Below are positions 6,914 to 13,254 of a stretch of DNA of 13,254 bases, piece after piece. Location of the stretch: the NCBI GenBank assembly GCA_035541995.1, contig DATKMG010000018.1, forward strand, positions 1 through 13,254. Reading direction: 5' to 3'. The translations under genes and the position numbers were made by a program. The DNA comes from DATKMG01 sp035541995. Its GTDB lineage: Bacteria; Acidobacteriota; Terriglobia; Versatilivoradales; Versatilivoraceae. The notes beneath the pieces are model-generated. The model worked only from the letters and a program-made list of their open reading frames with translations. It ran no database searches and was not told the DNA's origin. The first letter of the stretch is position 1, and each line of letters opens with the position of its first letter.

Positions 6914-8275
6914 ATGAGTAAAACAAAATCGGTCTTTGTCTGTCAGGGTTGCGGTTATATTGCAACTAAATGGTTAGGCAAGTGTCCGGATTGCGGAGAA
7001 TGGAACACCTTCCTTGAGGAGTTCGAAGAGGGGTCATCCTCCAAGGCTCCCGGAATGCGTTCCTCAACTTTCACAGGGCCAGTCGCCTTCAACGAGATTG
7101 ACAGTCAGGCGGAATCTCGTTTCTCTTCAGGGATTGCTGAACTGGACCGAGTACTAGGTGGGGGGATTGTTCCGGGCTCTCTGGTCCTGATCGGAGGGGA
7201 TCCCGGCATCGGAAAATCAACTCTCTTGCTGCAGGCCGCCAATTCTATGCAACAGCAGGATACCGTGGTGCTGTATGTTTCTGGGGAGGAATCTGAAAAA
7301 CAAATCAAGATGCGTGGCGACCGTCTAGGTCTGAATCCCTCACGGTTATTTTTGCTTACTGAGACCTGCTTGGAACGAATTCAAGATCATATCACGCGGC
7401 TTTCCCCGCAGGTGATCATCCTCGACTCCGTGCAGACCGTCTATTCTGAAAAACTGAGCTCCGCGCCTGGCTCGGTCAGTCAGGTTCGGGAAATTGCAAC
7501 TCATTTTCTCTTCCTCAGCAAGCGGGACTCCATCCCCACCTTCCTGATCGGGCACATTACCAAAGACGGGACTCTGGCCGGTCCCAAGGCGCTTGAACAT
7601 ATTGTGGATACGGTGCTATACTTCGAAGGTGAGCGTTATCAAAGCCATCGTCTGATCAGGACCATCAAAAACCGTTTCGGTGCGGCCAATGAACTAGGGG
7701 TCTTTGAGATGACGAACGAGGGCTTAATTCCGATCGATAACCCCTCCAAGCTCTTCCTGGCTGAGCGACCGGCCGGTGCAGCGGGGTCGGTTGTAATCTG
7801 CTGTATGGAAGGGTCAAGACCCATATTGGTTGAGCTTCAGGCATTGGTCAGCGGCACAAACTATCCCAGTCCCAGGAGAATGACAGCAGGGGTAGATCCC
7901 AACCGGGTTTCGTTGATGGTGGCCATGCTGGAAAAACGCTTGGGGTTTCACCTTTTGAACAGTGATGTTTATATTAACGTGGCAGGGGGGCTCAACGTGG
8001 ACGAACCTGCGGCCGACTTGGGCATCGTGACCGCCACAGTGTCAAGTTACCGCAACCTGGCGATTCGATCTGAGACAGTCGTGCTGGGCGAAGTGGGATT
8101 GGCAGGCGAGGTCAGGGGAATCAGCCAGTCGAACCTGAGGATCCGGGAAGCGGCTTCTTTGGGTTTCAAAAAGTGCTTGCTCCCTTCCAACAGCATGCCC
8201 AAGACAGACGTGAAGTCCGATATTGAGTTAATCCCGGTTAAGTCCGTCCAGCAGGCGCTTGAGTTCTTATTTTGA
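6914..8275 (+). CDS. radA: DNA repair protein RadA (Sms)
   Basis: RadA is a RecA-like ATPase that promotes branch migration of recombination intermediates and acts in repair and transformation. The 453-residue protein has the full family architecture. A C4 zinc finger comes first (C10, C13, C24, C27, in CQGCGY and CPDCGEW). Then come the RecA core with Walker A GDPGIGKS (95-102), Walker B VIILDSVQT (167-175) and the RadA-specific KNRFG motif (252-256). The C-terminal Lon-protease-like domain contains NVAGGLNVDEPAADLG and lacks protease activity in this family. The ATG at 6914 leads directly into the zinc finger. It follows alr closely and is followed by a 114-base gap before the PIN/TRAM gene. 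Confidence 0.96.
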   Translation: MSKTKSVFVCQGCGYIATKWLGKCPDCGEWNTFLEEFEEGSSSKAPGMRSSTFTGPVAFNEIDSQAESRFSSGIAELDRVLGGGIVPGSLVLIGGDPGIGKSTLLLQAANSMQQQDTVVLYVSGEESEKQIKMRGDRLGLNPSRLFLLTETCLERIQDHITRLSPQVIILDSVQTVYSEKLSSAPGSVSQVREIATHFLFLSKRDSIPTFLIGHITKDGTLAGPKALEHIVDTVLYFEGERYQSHRLIRTIKNRFGAANELGVFEMTNEGLIPIDNPSKLFLAERPAGAAGSVVICCMEGSRPILVELQALVSGTNYPSPRRMTAGVDPNRVSLMVAMLEKRLGFHLLNSDVYINVAGGLNVDEPAADLGIVTATVSSYRNLAIRSETVVLGEVGLAGEVRGISQSNLRIREAASLGFKKCLLPSNSMPKTDVKSDIELIPVKSVQQALEFLF

Positions 8276-8370
8276 TTTGGTAGACCCAGTCTTCCGACTT
8301 GTCTTATCGTGCTTCTTAATTTTCATGTACCTGAACCCATGGGCACATCAAGAAGGGACTTATTCTAATC

Positions 8371-8383
8371 AGGAAAGGGGGGG
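8371..8383 (+). promoter_or_regulatory. Ribosome binding site that supports the TTG start at 8390
   Basis: The purine run AGGAAAGGGGGGG ends 6 bases before TTG at 8390. It gives good support for this unusual start codon, the next in-frame ATG being at codon 9. Confidence 0.7.
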
Positions 8384-8389
8384 AATAAA

Positions 8390-9406
8390 TTGTTTGAACT
8401 CGCTATTGTTCGTATGATCTTTGCAGTTGTCCTTATTGTGACCGCCTACTATTTCCAGCCTTTTGGCCTCTCCAAGGGGATTTCTGCCACATTGGGTGCC
8501 TTTGGTGCGGCGGCCATTATTATTTTTGAAGCCCGGTTGCGAAAGATCTCTCTGAAGCGGCTCATTGGAGCCGCAGTGGGTTCGATCCTGGGAATCGGCG
8601 GGGCAACCATGATCAGCAGCATGCTGACCAAAACCTCTATCGAGCCGGCCACACTATCCTTCCTTGAGATTGGTTTGTTTCTGCTGATGGCGTACGTTGG
8701 TTTGATCTCGGGGGCCAACAAAGGAGACTTGCTCAATCTATCAGCCCTGGGCGGGTTGTTTGGTGGAGAACGCCCGGGGAAGAAGAGCTACAAAATCCTG
8801 GATACGAGCGTAATTATTGACGGTCGGATTGCCGATGTGTGCGAGACGGGGTTTATTGACGGAATCCTAATTATTCCTCAGTTCGTGTTGCGTGAACTCC
8901 AACAGGTAGCCGACTCTGCCGACTCTTTGAAGCGCAATCGCGGTCGTCGAGGCTTAGACATCCTGCAGCGTGTCCAAAAAATGGCGGGCCTAAACGTTCA
9001 AATCGTTGAAACGGATTACCCAAATACTCGCGAAGTCGATCTGAAGTTGATTGAACTGGCCAAAGAGGTTGAGGGTAAGATTGTCACCAACGATTTTAAT
9101 CTAAACAAATTGGCTCAACTGCAGGGTGTGGAAGTGCTAAACGTCAATGAACTGGCCAACTCATTAAAGCCTGTTGTGCTCCCGGGGGAAACGATGAAGG
9201 TTTTTATCCTCAAGGAAGGGAAGGAGTACAACCAAGGAGTAGCCTACCTGGATGATGGGACCATGGTGGTAGTTGACAATGCCAGGAAAATGATCGGGAA
9301 AACCATCGAGACTTCGGTGACCAGCGTGCTACAAACTACCGCCGGCAAGATGATTTTCGGCCGCTACGAAGACAGACCTAGCAAAGTTGAGGCCGTTGCG
9401 CAGTGA
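8390..9406 (+). CDS. yacL: YacL-type membrane protein with PIN and TRAM domains
   Basis: The 338-residue protein joins about four predicted transmembrane helices (roughly residues 4-22, 30-48, 58-78 and 88-108) to a cytoplasmic PIN nuclease domain and a C-terminal TRAM RNA-binding domain. This is the architecture of Bacillus subtilis YacL. The PIN acidic residues are present: D138 and D144 in LDTSVIIDGRI, E169 in LRELQ and D235 in TNDFNLNK, so the domain looks active as a metal-dependent ribonuclease. The TRAM-like part covers about residues 262-325. The start is TTG at 8390, chosen because of the strong purine-rich ribosome binding site just upstream. Its stop overlaps the ispD start (GTGA), so the two are translationally coupled. 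The RNA target is not known. The symbol rests on architecture and synteny. Confidence 0.88.
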   Translation: MFELAIVRMIFAVVLIVTAYYFQPFGLSKGISATLGAFGAAAIIIFEARLRKISLKRLIGAAVGSILGIGGATMISSMLTKTSIEPATLSFLEIGLFLLMAYVGLISGANKGDLLNLSALGGLFGGERPGKKSYKILDTSVIIDGRIADVCETGFIDGILIIPQFVLRELQQVADSADSLKRNRGRRGLDILQRVQKMAGLNVQIVETDYPNTREVDLKLIELAKEVEGKIVTNDFNLNKLAQLQGVEVLNVNELANSLKPVVLPGETMKVFILKEGKEYNQGVAYLDDGTMVVVDNARKMIGKTIETSVTSVLQTTAGKMIFGRYEDRPSKVEAVAQ

Positions 9407-10089
9407 AAGCCGCCGCCATCATTCCTGCTGCCGGAATGGGAACTCGCATGCGATCGGCGAGCCCCAAACAGTTCTTGACCCTTCAAGGGACCCCGATTGT
9501 TGTCCATACCTTAAGGAAATTTCTTCGCTGTGAGGAAATTCAGAAGATCGTGGTTCCACTTCGAAAGGCGGACATCCCATTCTTTGAGACTCTCTTGGAG
9601 CAGGAGAAGATCCCTCCCCTTGTCGAGCTGGTGGTTGGGGGCGTACATCGTCAGGACTCGGTCTTCTGTGGTTTTAAGCAAATTGGGGAAGACACCGAAG
9701 TGGTCGTGGTTCATGATGCAGTCCGTCCCTTTGTGGATGTGGAATTGATCCGAAGCGTGATTCGAGTCGCATTGGAAAAGGGGGGCGCTATTCTAGCCCT
9801 CCCCTGCGTCGACACGGTCAAGCAAATTGAGAGGAATATCATTGAGGCGACCTTAGCACGTGACAAGATCGTCCTTGCCCAGACTCCCCAGGCGTTCCGA
9901 TACGGGATCCTGAGAGAAGGATTTGAAAAGGCAAGACAAGACCACTTCTATGCCACCGATGAATCTTGCCTCGTGGAACGCTTGGGTTACGAAGTGAACG
10001 TCATTCGTGGAAGCGAACGAAATATTAAGATTACCAAGCCCGGCGACCTGCCCCTGGCTGAGCTTTATGCCCAGCAGGAACGGTTCTAG
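9403..10089 (+). CDS. ispD: 2-C-methyl-D-erythritol 4-phosphate cytidylyltransferase
   Basis: IspD transfers CMP from CTP to 2-C-methyl-D-erythritol 4-phosphate, the third step of the MEP (non-mevalonate) isoprenoid pathway. The 228-residue length is typical for a stand-alone enzyme. The CTP-binding loop is IIPAAGMGTRM (6-16, with R15), followed by SPKQFL (20-25). The family block VVVHDAVRPF (101-110) and the C-terminal ATDESCLVERLG and KITKPGDLPLAE stretches are present. The GTG start at 9403 lies four bases inside the preceding gene's end and begins directly with the nucleotide-binding strand. IspF, often adjacent or fused to IspD, is not found in the 121-base gap that follows. Confidence 0.95.
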   Translation: MKAAAIIPAAGMGTRMRSASPKQFLTLQGTPIVVHTLRKFLRCEEIQKIVVPLRKADIPFFETLLEQEKIPPLVELVVGGVHRQDSVFCGFKQIGEDTEVVVVHDAVRPFVDVELIRSVIRVALEKGGAILALPCVDTVKQIERNIIEATLARDKIVLAQTPQAFRYGILREGFEKARQDHFYATDESCLVERLGYEVNVIRGSERNIKITKPGDLPLAELYAQQERF

Positions 10090-10210
10090 CTCTAGAAAGG
10101 AAGACCATTGCTGGCCGCTCGACCTTTAGGATCTGAAGAGCTGGAGCTAGCTTTCGGCAGTTAGCCTGATGTGCTAGCGTCAAAACGCCCCTGTTCGACC
10201 TTTAAACCCC

Positions 10211-11719
10211 ATGACAGTCCGAGTTCGTTTTGCCCCTAGTCCCACGGGTCATCTCCATGTCGGGAATGCTCGGACTGCCCTGTTCAACTGGCTCTATGCC
10301 CGCAAGCATGGTGGTGTTTTCATTTTGCGGATTGAAGACACGGATTTGGTTCGTTCCGAAGAAAGATTTGAGGATTTGATTTACCAGGATCTGAAGTGGT
10401 TGGAGATGGATTGGGACGAAGGTCCGGACTGCGGTGGCCAGTTCGGTCCCTACCGTCAAAGTGAGCGGACGGAGATCTACAAGGAAAAGGCCTTGCAGTT
10501 AATTGAGTCTGGCCGGGCCTATTATTGCTTCTGCGTGGAATCGGAACTGGAACAACAGGCCGCTGAAGCCAAGGCGGCTGGCCTGACCTGGAAATATCCG
10601 AGGACATGCCGCAATCTGTCTCGGAAATCGGCAGAGGACCGGATGCGGAAAGGAGAATCTTTCGTTATTCGACTCGAGGTTCGACCGGGGCCGATCTGGT
10701 TTGATGATCTGGTTCATGGGTCCATGGAGTTTGATAGCAATGTCATCAGCGATCTTATCTTAATTCGCTCCAATGGCCTCCCCACGTACAATTACGCCGT
10801 CGTTGTTGACGATGCCCTGATGGAGATCACACACATCATTAGGGGTGATGATCACCTATCCAACACTCCCAAACAGGTCTTGATCTATGAATCCTTTGGA
10901 TTGAAGTTGCCTTCTTTTGCACACCTCTCCACTATTCTGGGAAGCGATCATTCCAGGTTGAGCAAAAGGCATGGAGCCGTTTCTGTGCAAAACTTCCAGA
11001 AAATGGGCATCCTACCCGAAGCCCTGGTGAATTACATTGCCCTGCTGGGGTGGTCCCCCCCCGAGGGGGAAGAGGAGGTCCAGTCTCTGGAAAAGATCAC
11101 TCAAAGCTTTAATCTGGGTGAGGTTTCAAAGAGTGCTGCAATTTTCGACATTCAAAAACTCTACTGGATCAACCGCCATTATCTCAAAGAGAGTGATAGA
11201 GAACGGATAATCTCCCTCGCTGCACCATTCCTGCAAGAGTCTGGGTGGGTGGGGGAGATTGACGATTCGGTTCGGCGATGGATAGGACTGCTTGTCGATG
11301 CAGCTCTACCCAGAATCGATCACCTCAGCCAGATCGGTGAAATGGCTGAATCCCTCTGTGCATTCGAGGAGCCCAGGGTTCTGGAGAAGGCTGTTGCAGT
11401 CGCGCTGATCCGCAGTGAGCCCAGTGCCGCTAAAGTTGTCATGGAATTACGCGAGCAACTGAAAGATCCTGCAATAGATGTTGTAGGAACTTGGAGGGAT
11501 ATTGTGGCAGCCATCAAGCAAAAAACTGGGCAGAAGGGAAAGAACCTGTTTCATCCCATTCGGATTGCGCTGACCAAAACTGAGTCTGGGCCTGAGTTGG
11601 ATAAACTCGTCCCGCTCTTTGAAGAGGGCAGCAAGCTCCCTCTTCTCAAGAAGGTCAAAAATTGTCGCGAGCGTGCATCCGAGTTTGCAGACACCCTTCA
11701 TGTAGAACCGAATCTGTAA
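10211..11719 (+). CDS. gltX: Glutamate--tRNA ligase
   Basis: GltX attaches glutamate to tRNA-Glu (and, where the enzyme is non-discriminating, to tRNA-Gln). The 502-residue length fits a class I bacterial GluRS. The HIGH signature is HLHVG (14-18) in PSPTGHLHVGNARTAL. The KMSKS-equivalent is SRLSKRHG (248-255), typical of GluRS. A zinc-site pattern C106, C108, Y129 and C133 (CFC...YPRTC) matches the E. coli-type CxC...YxC. The anticodon-binding half runs from about residue 320 to the end. The ATG at 10211 opens straight into the catalytic fold, but no Shine-Dalgarno is visible before it, which is odd for a highly used gene. Whether the enzyme is discriminating cannot be told by eye. Confidence 0.95.
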   Translation: MTVRVRFAPSPTGHLHVGNARTALFNWLYARKHGGVFILRIEDTDLVRSEERFEDLIYQDLKWLEMDWDEGPDCGGQFGPYRQSERTEIYKEKALQLIESGRAYYCFCVESELEQQAAEAKAAGLTWKYPRTCRNLSRKSAEDRMRKGESFVIRLEVRPGPIWFDDLVHGSMEFDSNVISDLILIRSNGLPTYNYAVVVDDALMEITHIIRGDDHLSNTPKQVLIYESFGLKLPSFAHLSTILGSDHSRLSKRHGAVSVQNFQKMGILPEALVNYIALLGWSPPEGEEEVQSLEKITQSFNLGEVSKSAAIFDIQKLYWINRHYLKESDRERIISLAAPFLQESGWVGEIDDSVRRWIGLLVDAALPRIDHLSQIGEMAESLCAFEEPRVLEKAVAVALIRSEPSAAKVVMELREQLKDPAIDVVGTWRDIVAAIKQKTGQKGKNLFHPIRIALTKTESGPELDKLVPLFEEGSKLPLLKKVKNCRERASEFADTLHVEPNL

Positions 11720-11737
11720 TCGTTAGGACTCTCCCCT

Positions 11738-12493
11738 GTGGACCTCATATACGGCGTCCATTCCACTTATGAGTGCCTGAAATCCGGCTCTCGACCGGTT
11801 GAGCGAATTTACTGCAGCCAAGGAGCCTCCAGCCGACATCTTCAAGAGATTCTCGATCTGGCAAGGGCCCGCGGGATACCGGTCAAGTTTGAACCCCGGG
11901 AGATACTGGACCGAAAGACCGGGTACGCAGCTCATCAGGGGGTGGTAGCCGTTTGCGGGGTCCAGCCTTATGTCGCCCTGGAAGATTTGCTAGTCGGATT
12001 GAGTACCCTGCCTCTTTTGGTCTTTCTGGATTCGATCGTAGATCCGAGGAATCTGGGCGCCATCCTGAGAACCTGCGCGGTCTATGGGGTTGATGGAGTT
12101 GTAATTCCGAAGGACAATGCCGCCGGGTTATCCCCTACAGTATCCAAGGCTGCTGAGGGAGCATTGGCGCACCTTCACATAGCGCGAGTGACGAATCTGG
12201 TGAGGGCCATCCAGTATGCCCAGGAGCGCGGTATCTGGATGGTGGGGATTGAGTCGGATCAACCAAAATCCTGTGTTGAGGTCGAGTATAGTGTGCCGAT
12301 CGGCTTGGTTTTTGGGAATGAAGGGACCGGTCTGAGACGGCTCGTCCGTGAGAACTGCGACATCCTGGCATCCATTCCTACCCTTGGACCTTTGCATTCC
12401 CTAAACGTGTCGGTGGCCGCCGGAATTGTGTTATTTGAAGTCGCTCGCAGCCGCGGGCAGGGGTCCAACCGGCATGGACACAAAAGGAATTAG
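11738..12493 (+). CDS. rlmB: 23S rRNA 2'-O-methyltransferase of the RlmB (SpoU/TrmH) family
   Basis: This 251-residue SPOUT-class protein has an N-terminal L30e-like substrate-binding domain (about 1-75) and a C-terminal knotted methyltransferase domain. The three SpoU motifs are clear: DPRNLGAILRTC with N105 (102-113), GLVFGNEGTGL (199-209), and SIPTLGPLHSLNVSVAAG (222-239). The family modifies the 2'-OH of a guanosine; E. coli RlmB acts on G2251 of 23S rRNA. The paralogue TrmH-type tRNA specificity is the main alternative. The GTG start at 11738 has a modest AGGA 9 bases upstream and begins with LIYGVHS, the usual RlmB N-terminus. It lies 18 bases after gltX. Translation ends just before a tRNA promoter. 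Confidence 0.92.
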   Translation: MDLIYGVHSTYECLKSGSRPVERIYCSQGASSRHLQEILDLARARGIPVKFEPREILDRKTGYAAHQGVVAVCGVQPYVALEDLLVGLSTLPLLVFLDSIVDPRNLGAILRTCAVYGVDGVVIPKDNAAGLSPTVSKAAEGALAHLHIARVTNLVRAIQYAQERGIWMVGIESDQPKSCVEVEYSVPIGLVFGNEGTGLRRLVRENCDILASIPTLGPLHSLNVSVAAGIVLFEVARSRGQGSNRHGHKRN

Positions 12494-12505
12494 TTGAATT
12501 CCCTG

Positions 12506-12534
12506 TTGCACTTGCATTGGGTATATGCTATATT
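12506..12534 (+). promoter_or_regulatory. Sigma-70-type promoter with extended -10 for the tRNA-tuf unit
   Basis: A -35 element TTGCAC (12506-12511) and a -10 element TATATT (12529-12534) are separated by 17 bases. TGC just ahead of the -10 makes an extended -10. Transcription would start near 12540, about 12 bases before the first tRNA, giving a short leader. This fits high expression of tRNA and tuf. Confidence 0.78.
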
Positions 12535-12551
12535 CCAAAGTTTGTCGGCCT

Positions 12552-12627
12552 GCTGGCGTAGCTCAGTTGGTAGAGCAGCTGATTTGTAATCAGCGGGTCA
12601 GGGGTTCAAGTCCCTTCGCCAGCTCCA
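12552..12627 (+). tRNA. tRNA-Thr (anticodon TGT)
   Basis: The cloverleaf is complete: acceptor GCTGGCG (12552-12558) with CGCCAGC (12617-12623), D-arm GCTCAGTTGGTAGAGC, anticodon stem GCTGA/TCAGC with loop TTTGTAA, and T-loop TTCAAGT. The anticodon TGT is at 12585-12587 and reads ACA (and ACG by wobble). The CCA end is encoded. Confidence 0.97.
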
Positions 12628-12665
12628 AGAATGGATAGTTGAACTGGAATTTGGTTGCGGATTGG

Positions 12666-12754
12666 GGAGAGATGGCCGAGCGGTTAATGGCAGCAGACTG
12701 TAAATCTGCCGCTCCTTGCGAGCTACGGAGGTTCGAATCCTCCTCTCTCCACCA
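12666..12754 (+). tRNA. tRNA-Tyr (anticodon GTA)
   Basis: The acceptor is GGAGAGA (12666-12672) with TCTCTCC (12744-12750). The anticodon stem GCAGA/TCTGC encloses loop CTGTAAA with GTA at 12700-12702. A long variable arm (CCGCTCC...GGAG region) gives 89 bases, as expected for a bacterial class II tRNA-Tyr. T-loop TTCGAAT and encoded CCA are present. Confidence 0.97.
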
Positions 12755-12865
12755 GCTGATCAGTACTAGGTTTCAGGGGTGAGGAGGGGGCAGGGGTTTC
12801 CTGTTATCGGGGGTTCAGTGCGAGTCGGAGGCTTTGAGGCCTCGACACCTGACATCTCCAGGCTG
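12755..12865 (+). other. 111-base spacer inside the tRNA cluster with a hairpin
   Basis: This is the longest gap in the cluster. The other gaps are 38 bases and 1 base. It contains a purine-rich run and a hairpin, GTC plus GAGGC (12824-12832, one bulged G) pairing with GCCTC plus GAC (12839-12846) around loop TTTGAG. No tRNA or open frame was seen. It could be a processing spacer or the site of a lost tRNA. Confidence 0.45.
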
Positions 12866-12940
12866 GCGGGAGTAACTCAGTGGTAGAGTCACAGCCTTCC
12901 AAGCTGTTGGTCGCGGGTTCGATCCCCGTCTCCCGCTCCA
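12866..12940 (+). tRNA. tRNA-Gly (anticodon TCC)
   Basis: The acceptor is GCGGGAG (12866-12872) with CTCCCGC (12930-12936), and the D-arm is ACTCAGTGGTAGAGT. The anticodon stem ACAGC/GCTGT encloses loop CTTCCAA with TCC at 12898-12900, and the T-loop is TTCGATC. CCA is encoded. It reads GGA and, by wobble, GGG. Confidence 0.97.
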
Positions 12941-12941
12941 G

Positions 12942-13017
<76 letters not shown>

Positions 13018-13079
13018 TTCCGTCATTCTAATTGCCCTATGTCTCGGGCATTAAGGGTTTGCATTAGATAGTTAAGGCT

Positions 13080-13106
13080 CTTAAGAAGCTTCAGCCGCTT
13101 AAGGAG
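13080..13106 (+). promoter_or_regulatory. tuf ribosome binding site overlapped by a possible hairpin
   Basis: The Shine-Dalgarno AAGGAG (13101-13106) lies 9 bases before the tuf ATG. CTTAAG occurs at 13080-13085 and 13098-13103. Being self-complementary, the two copies can pair and cover the first half of the Shine-Dalgarno. The ribosome binding site is solid; a regulatory role of the hairpin is inference. Confidence 0.6.
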
Positions 13107-13115
13107 AACACAGCG

Positions 13116-13254
13116 ATGGCGAAGGAGAGATTTGATCGGAGCAAGCCGCACGTGAATGTGGGGACGATCGGGCATATCGATCACGGGAAGACGACGCTGA
13201 CGGCGGCGATCACGAAGGTTTTGGGGAAGGGCAATCCGAAGGTCGCGTTTCGGA
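13116..13254 (+). CDS. tuf: Elongation factor Tu, N-terminal part (3' end outside window)
   Basis: EF-Tu is the GTPase that brings aminoacyl-tRNA to the ribosome. Only 46 codons are visible. They begin MAKERFDRSKPHVNVGTIG and continue with the G1/P-loop GHIDHGKT (19-26), then LTAAITKVL, all diagnostic for EF-Tu. The ATG is set by the AAGGAG ribosome binding site 9 bases upstream. The gene lies 98 bases after the tRNA-Thr(GGT) with no terminator between, so it is probably read from the promoter upstream of the tRNAs. Its codon use differs from its neighbours: 29 of 46 codons end in G, all five threonines use ACG and four of five glycines use GGG. Confidence 0.97.
   Translation, partial: MAKERFDRSKPHVNVGTIGHIDHGKTTLTAAITKVLGKGNPKVAFR

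Noticed and set aside
13033..13050. Terminator between tRNA-Thr(GGT) and tuf (TGCCC/GGGCA stem)
   Set aside because: The stem has only 5 pairs and no T-run follows, so readthrough from the tRNAs into tuf is more likely.

Overview
The window is about 13.3 kb of bacterial chromosome, roughly half G+C, and consists mostly of housekeeping genes. In order it holds: the 3' end of rplI (ribosomal protein L9); dnaB; a 4 kb accessory stretch with a phosphotriesterase-like hydrolase, an AtuA/DUF1446 gene remnant and an opposite-strand B12-binding radical SAM gene; alr; radA; a yacL-type PIN/TRAM membrane protein; ispD; gltX; rlmB; four tRNA genes (Thr-TGT, Tyr-GTA, Gly-TCC, Thr-GGT); and the first 46 codons of tuf. 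The gene order and the EF-Tu N-terminus resemble Acidobacteriota. That assignment is an inference from recalled synteny and is only moderately sure.

Region 1 (1-1691) is the replication/translation block rplI-dnaB. Region 2 (1692-5752) is the accessory part. It separates dnaB from alr, which are close neighbours in several other bacteria, and it contains two gene-poor spacers with hairpin-forming sequence. Region 3 (5753-12493) is a long co-directional run, alr-radA-yacL-ispD-gltX-rlmB. Its radA-to-rlmB part matches the order of the Bacillus subtilis radA-disA-yacL-ispD-ispF-gltX-...-rlmB cluster, without disA and ispF. Region 4 (12494-13254) is a tRNA-tuf transcription unit behind a good sigma-70-type promoter with an extended -10.

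The core genes serve growth: replication fork opening (DnaB), recombination and repair (RadA), cell wall D-alanine (Alr), isoprenoid precursors (IspD), Glu-tRNA charging (GltX), 23S rRNA methylation (RlmB), decoding (tRNAs) and elongation (EF-Tu). I found no CRISPR array, prophage, transposase, toxin-antitoxin pair or recognisable defence system, and I do not claim a new system here. The points most worth a second look are the decayed AtuA remnant, the uncharacterised radical SAM enzyme, the structured spacer after dnaB, the strong NNG codon bias of tuf, and a hairpin that could mask the tuf ribosome binding site.
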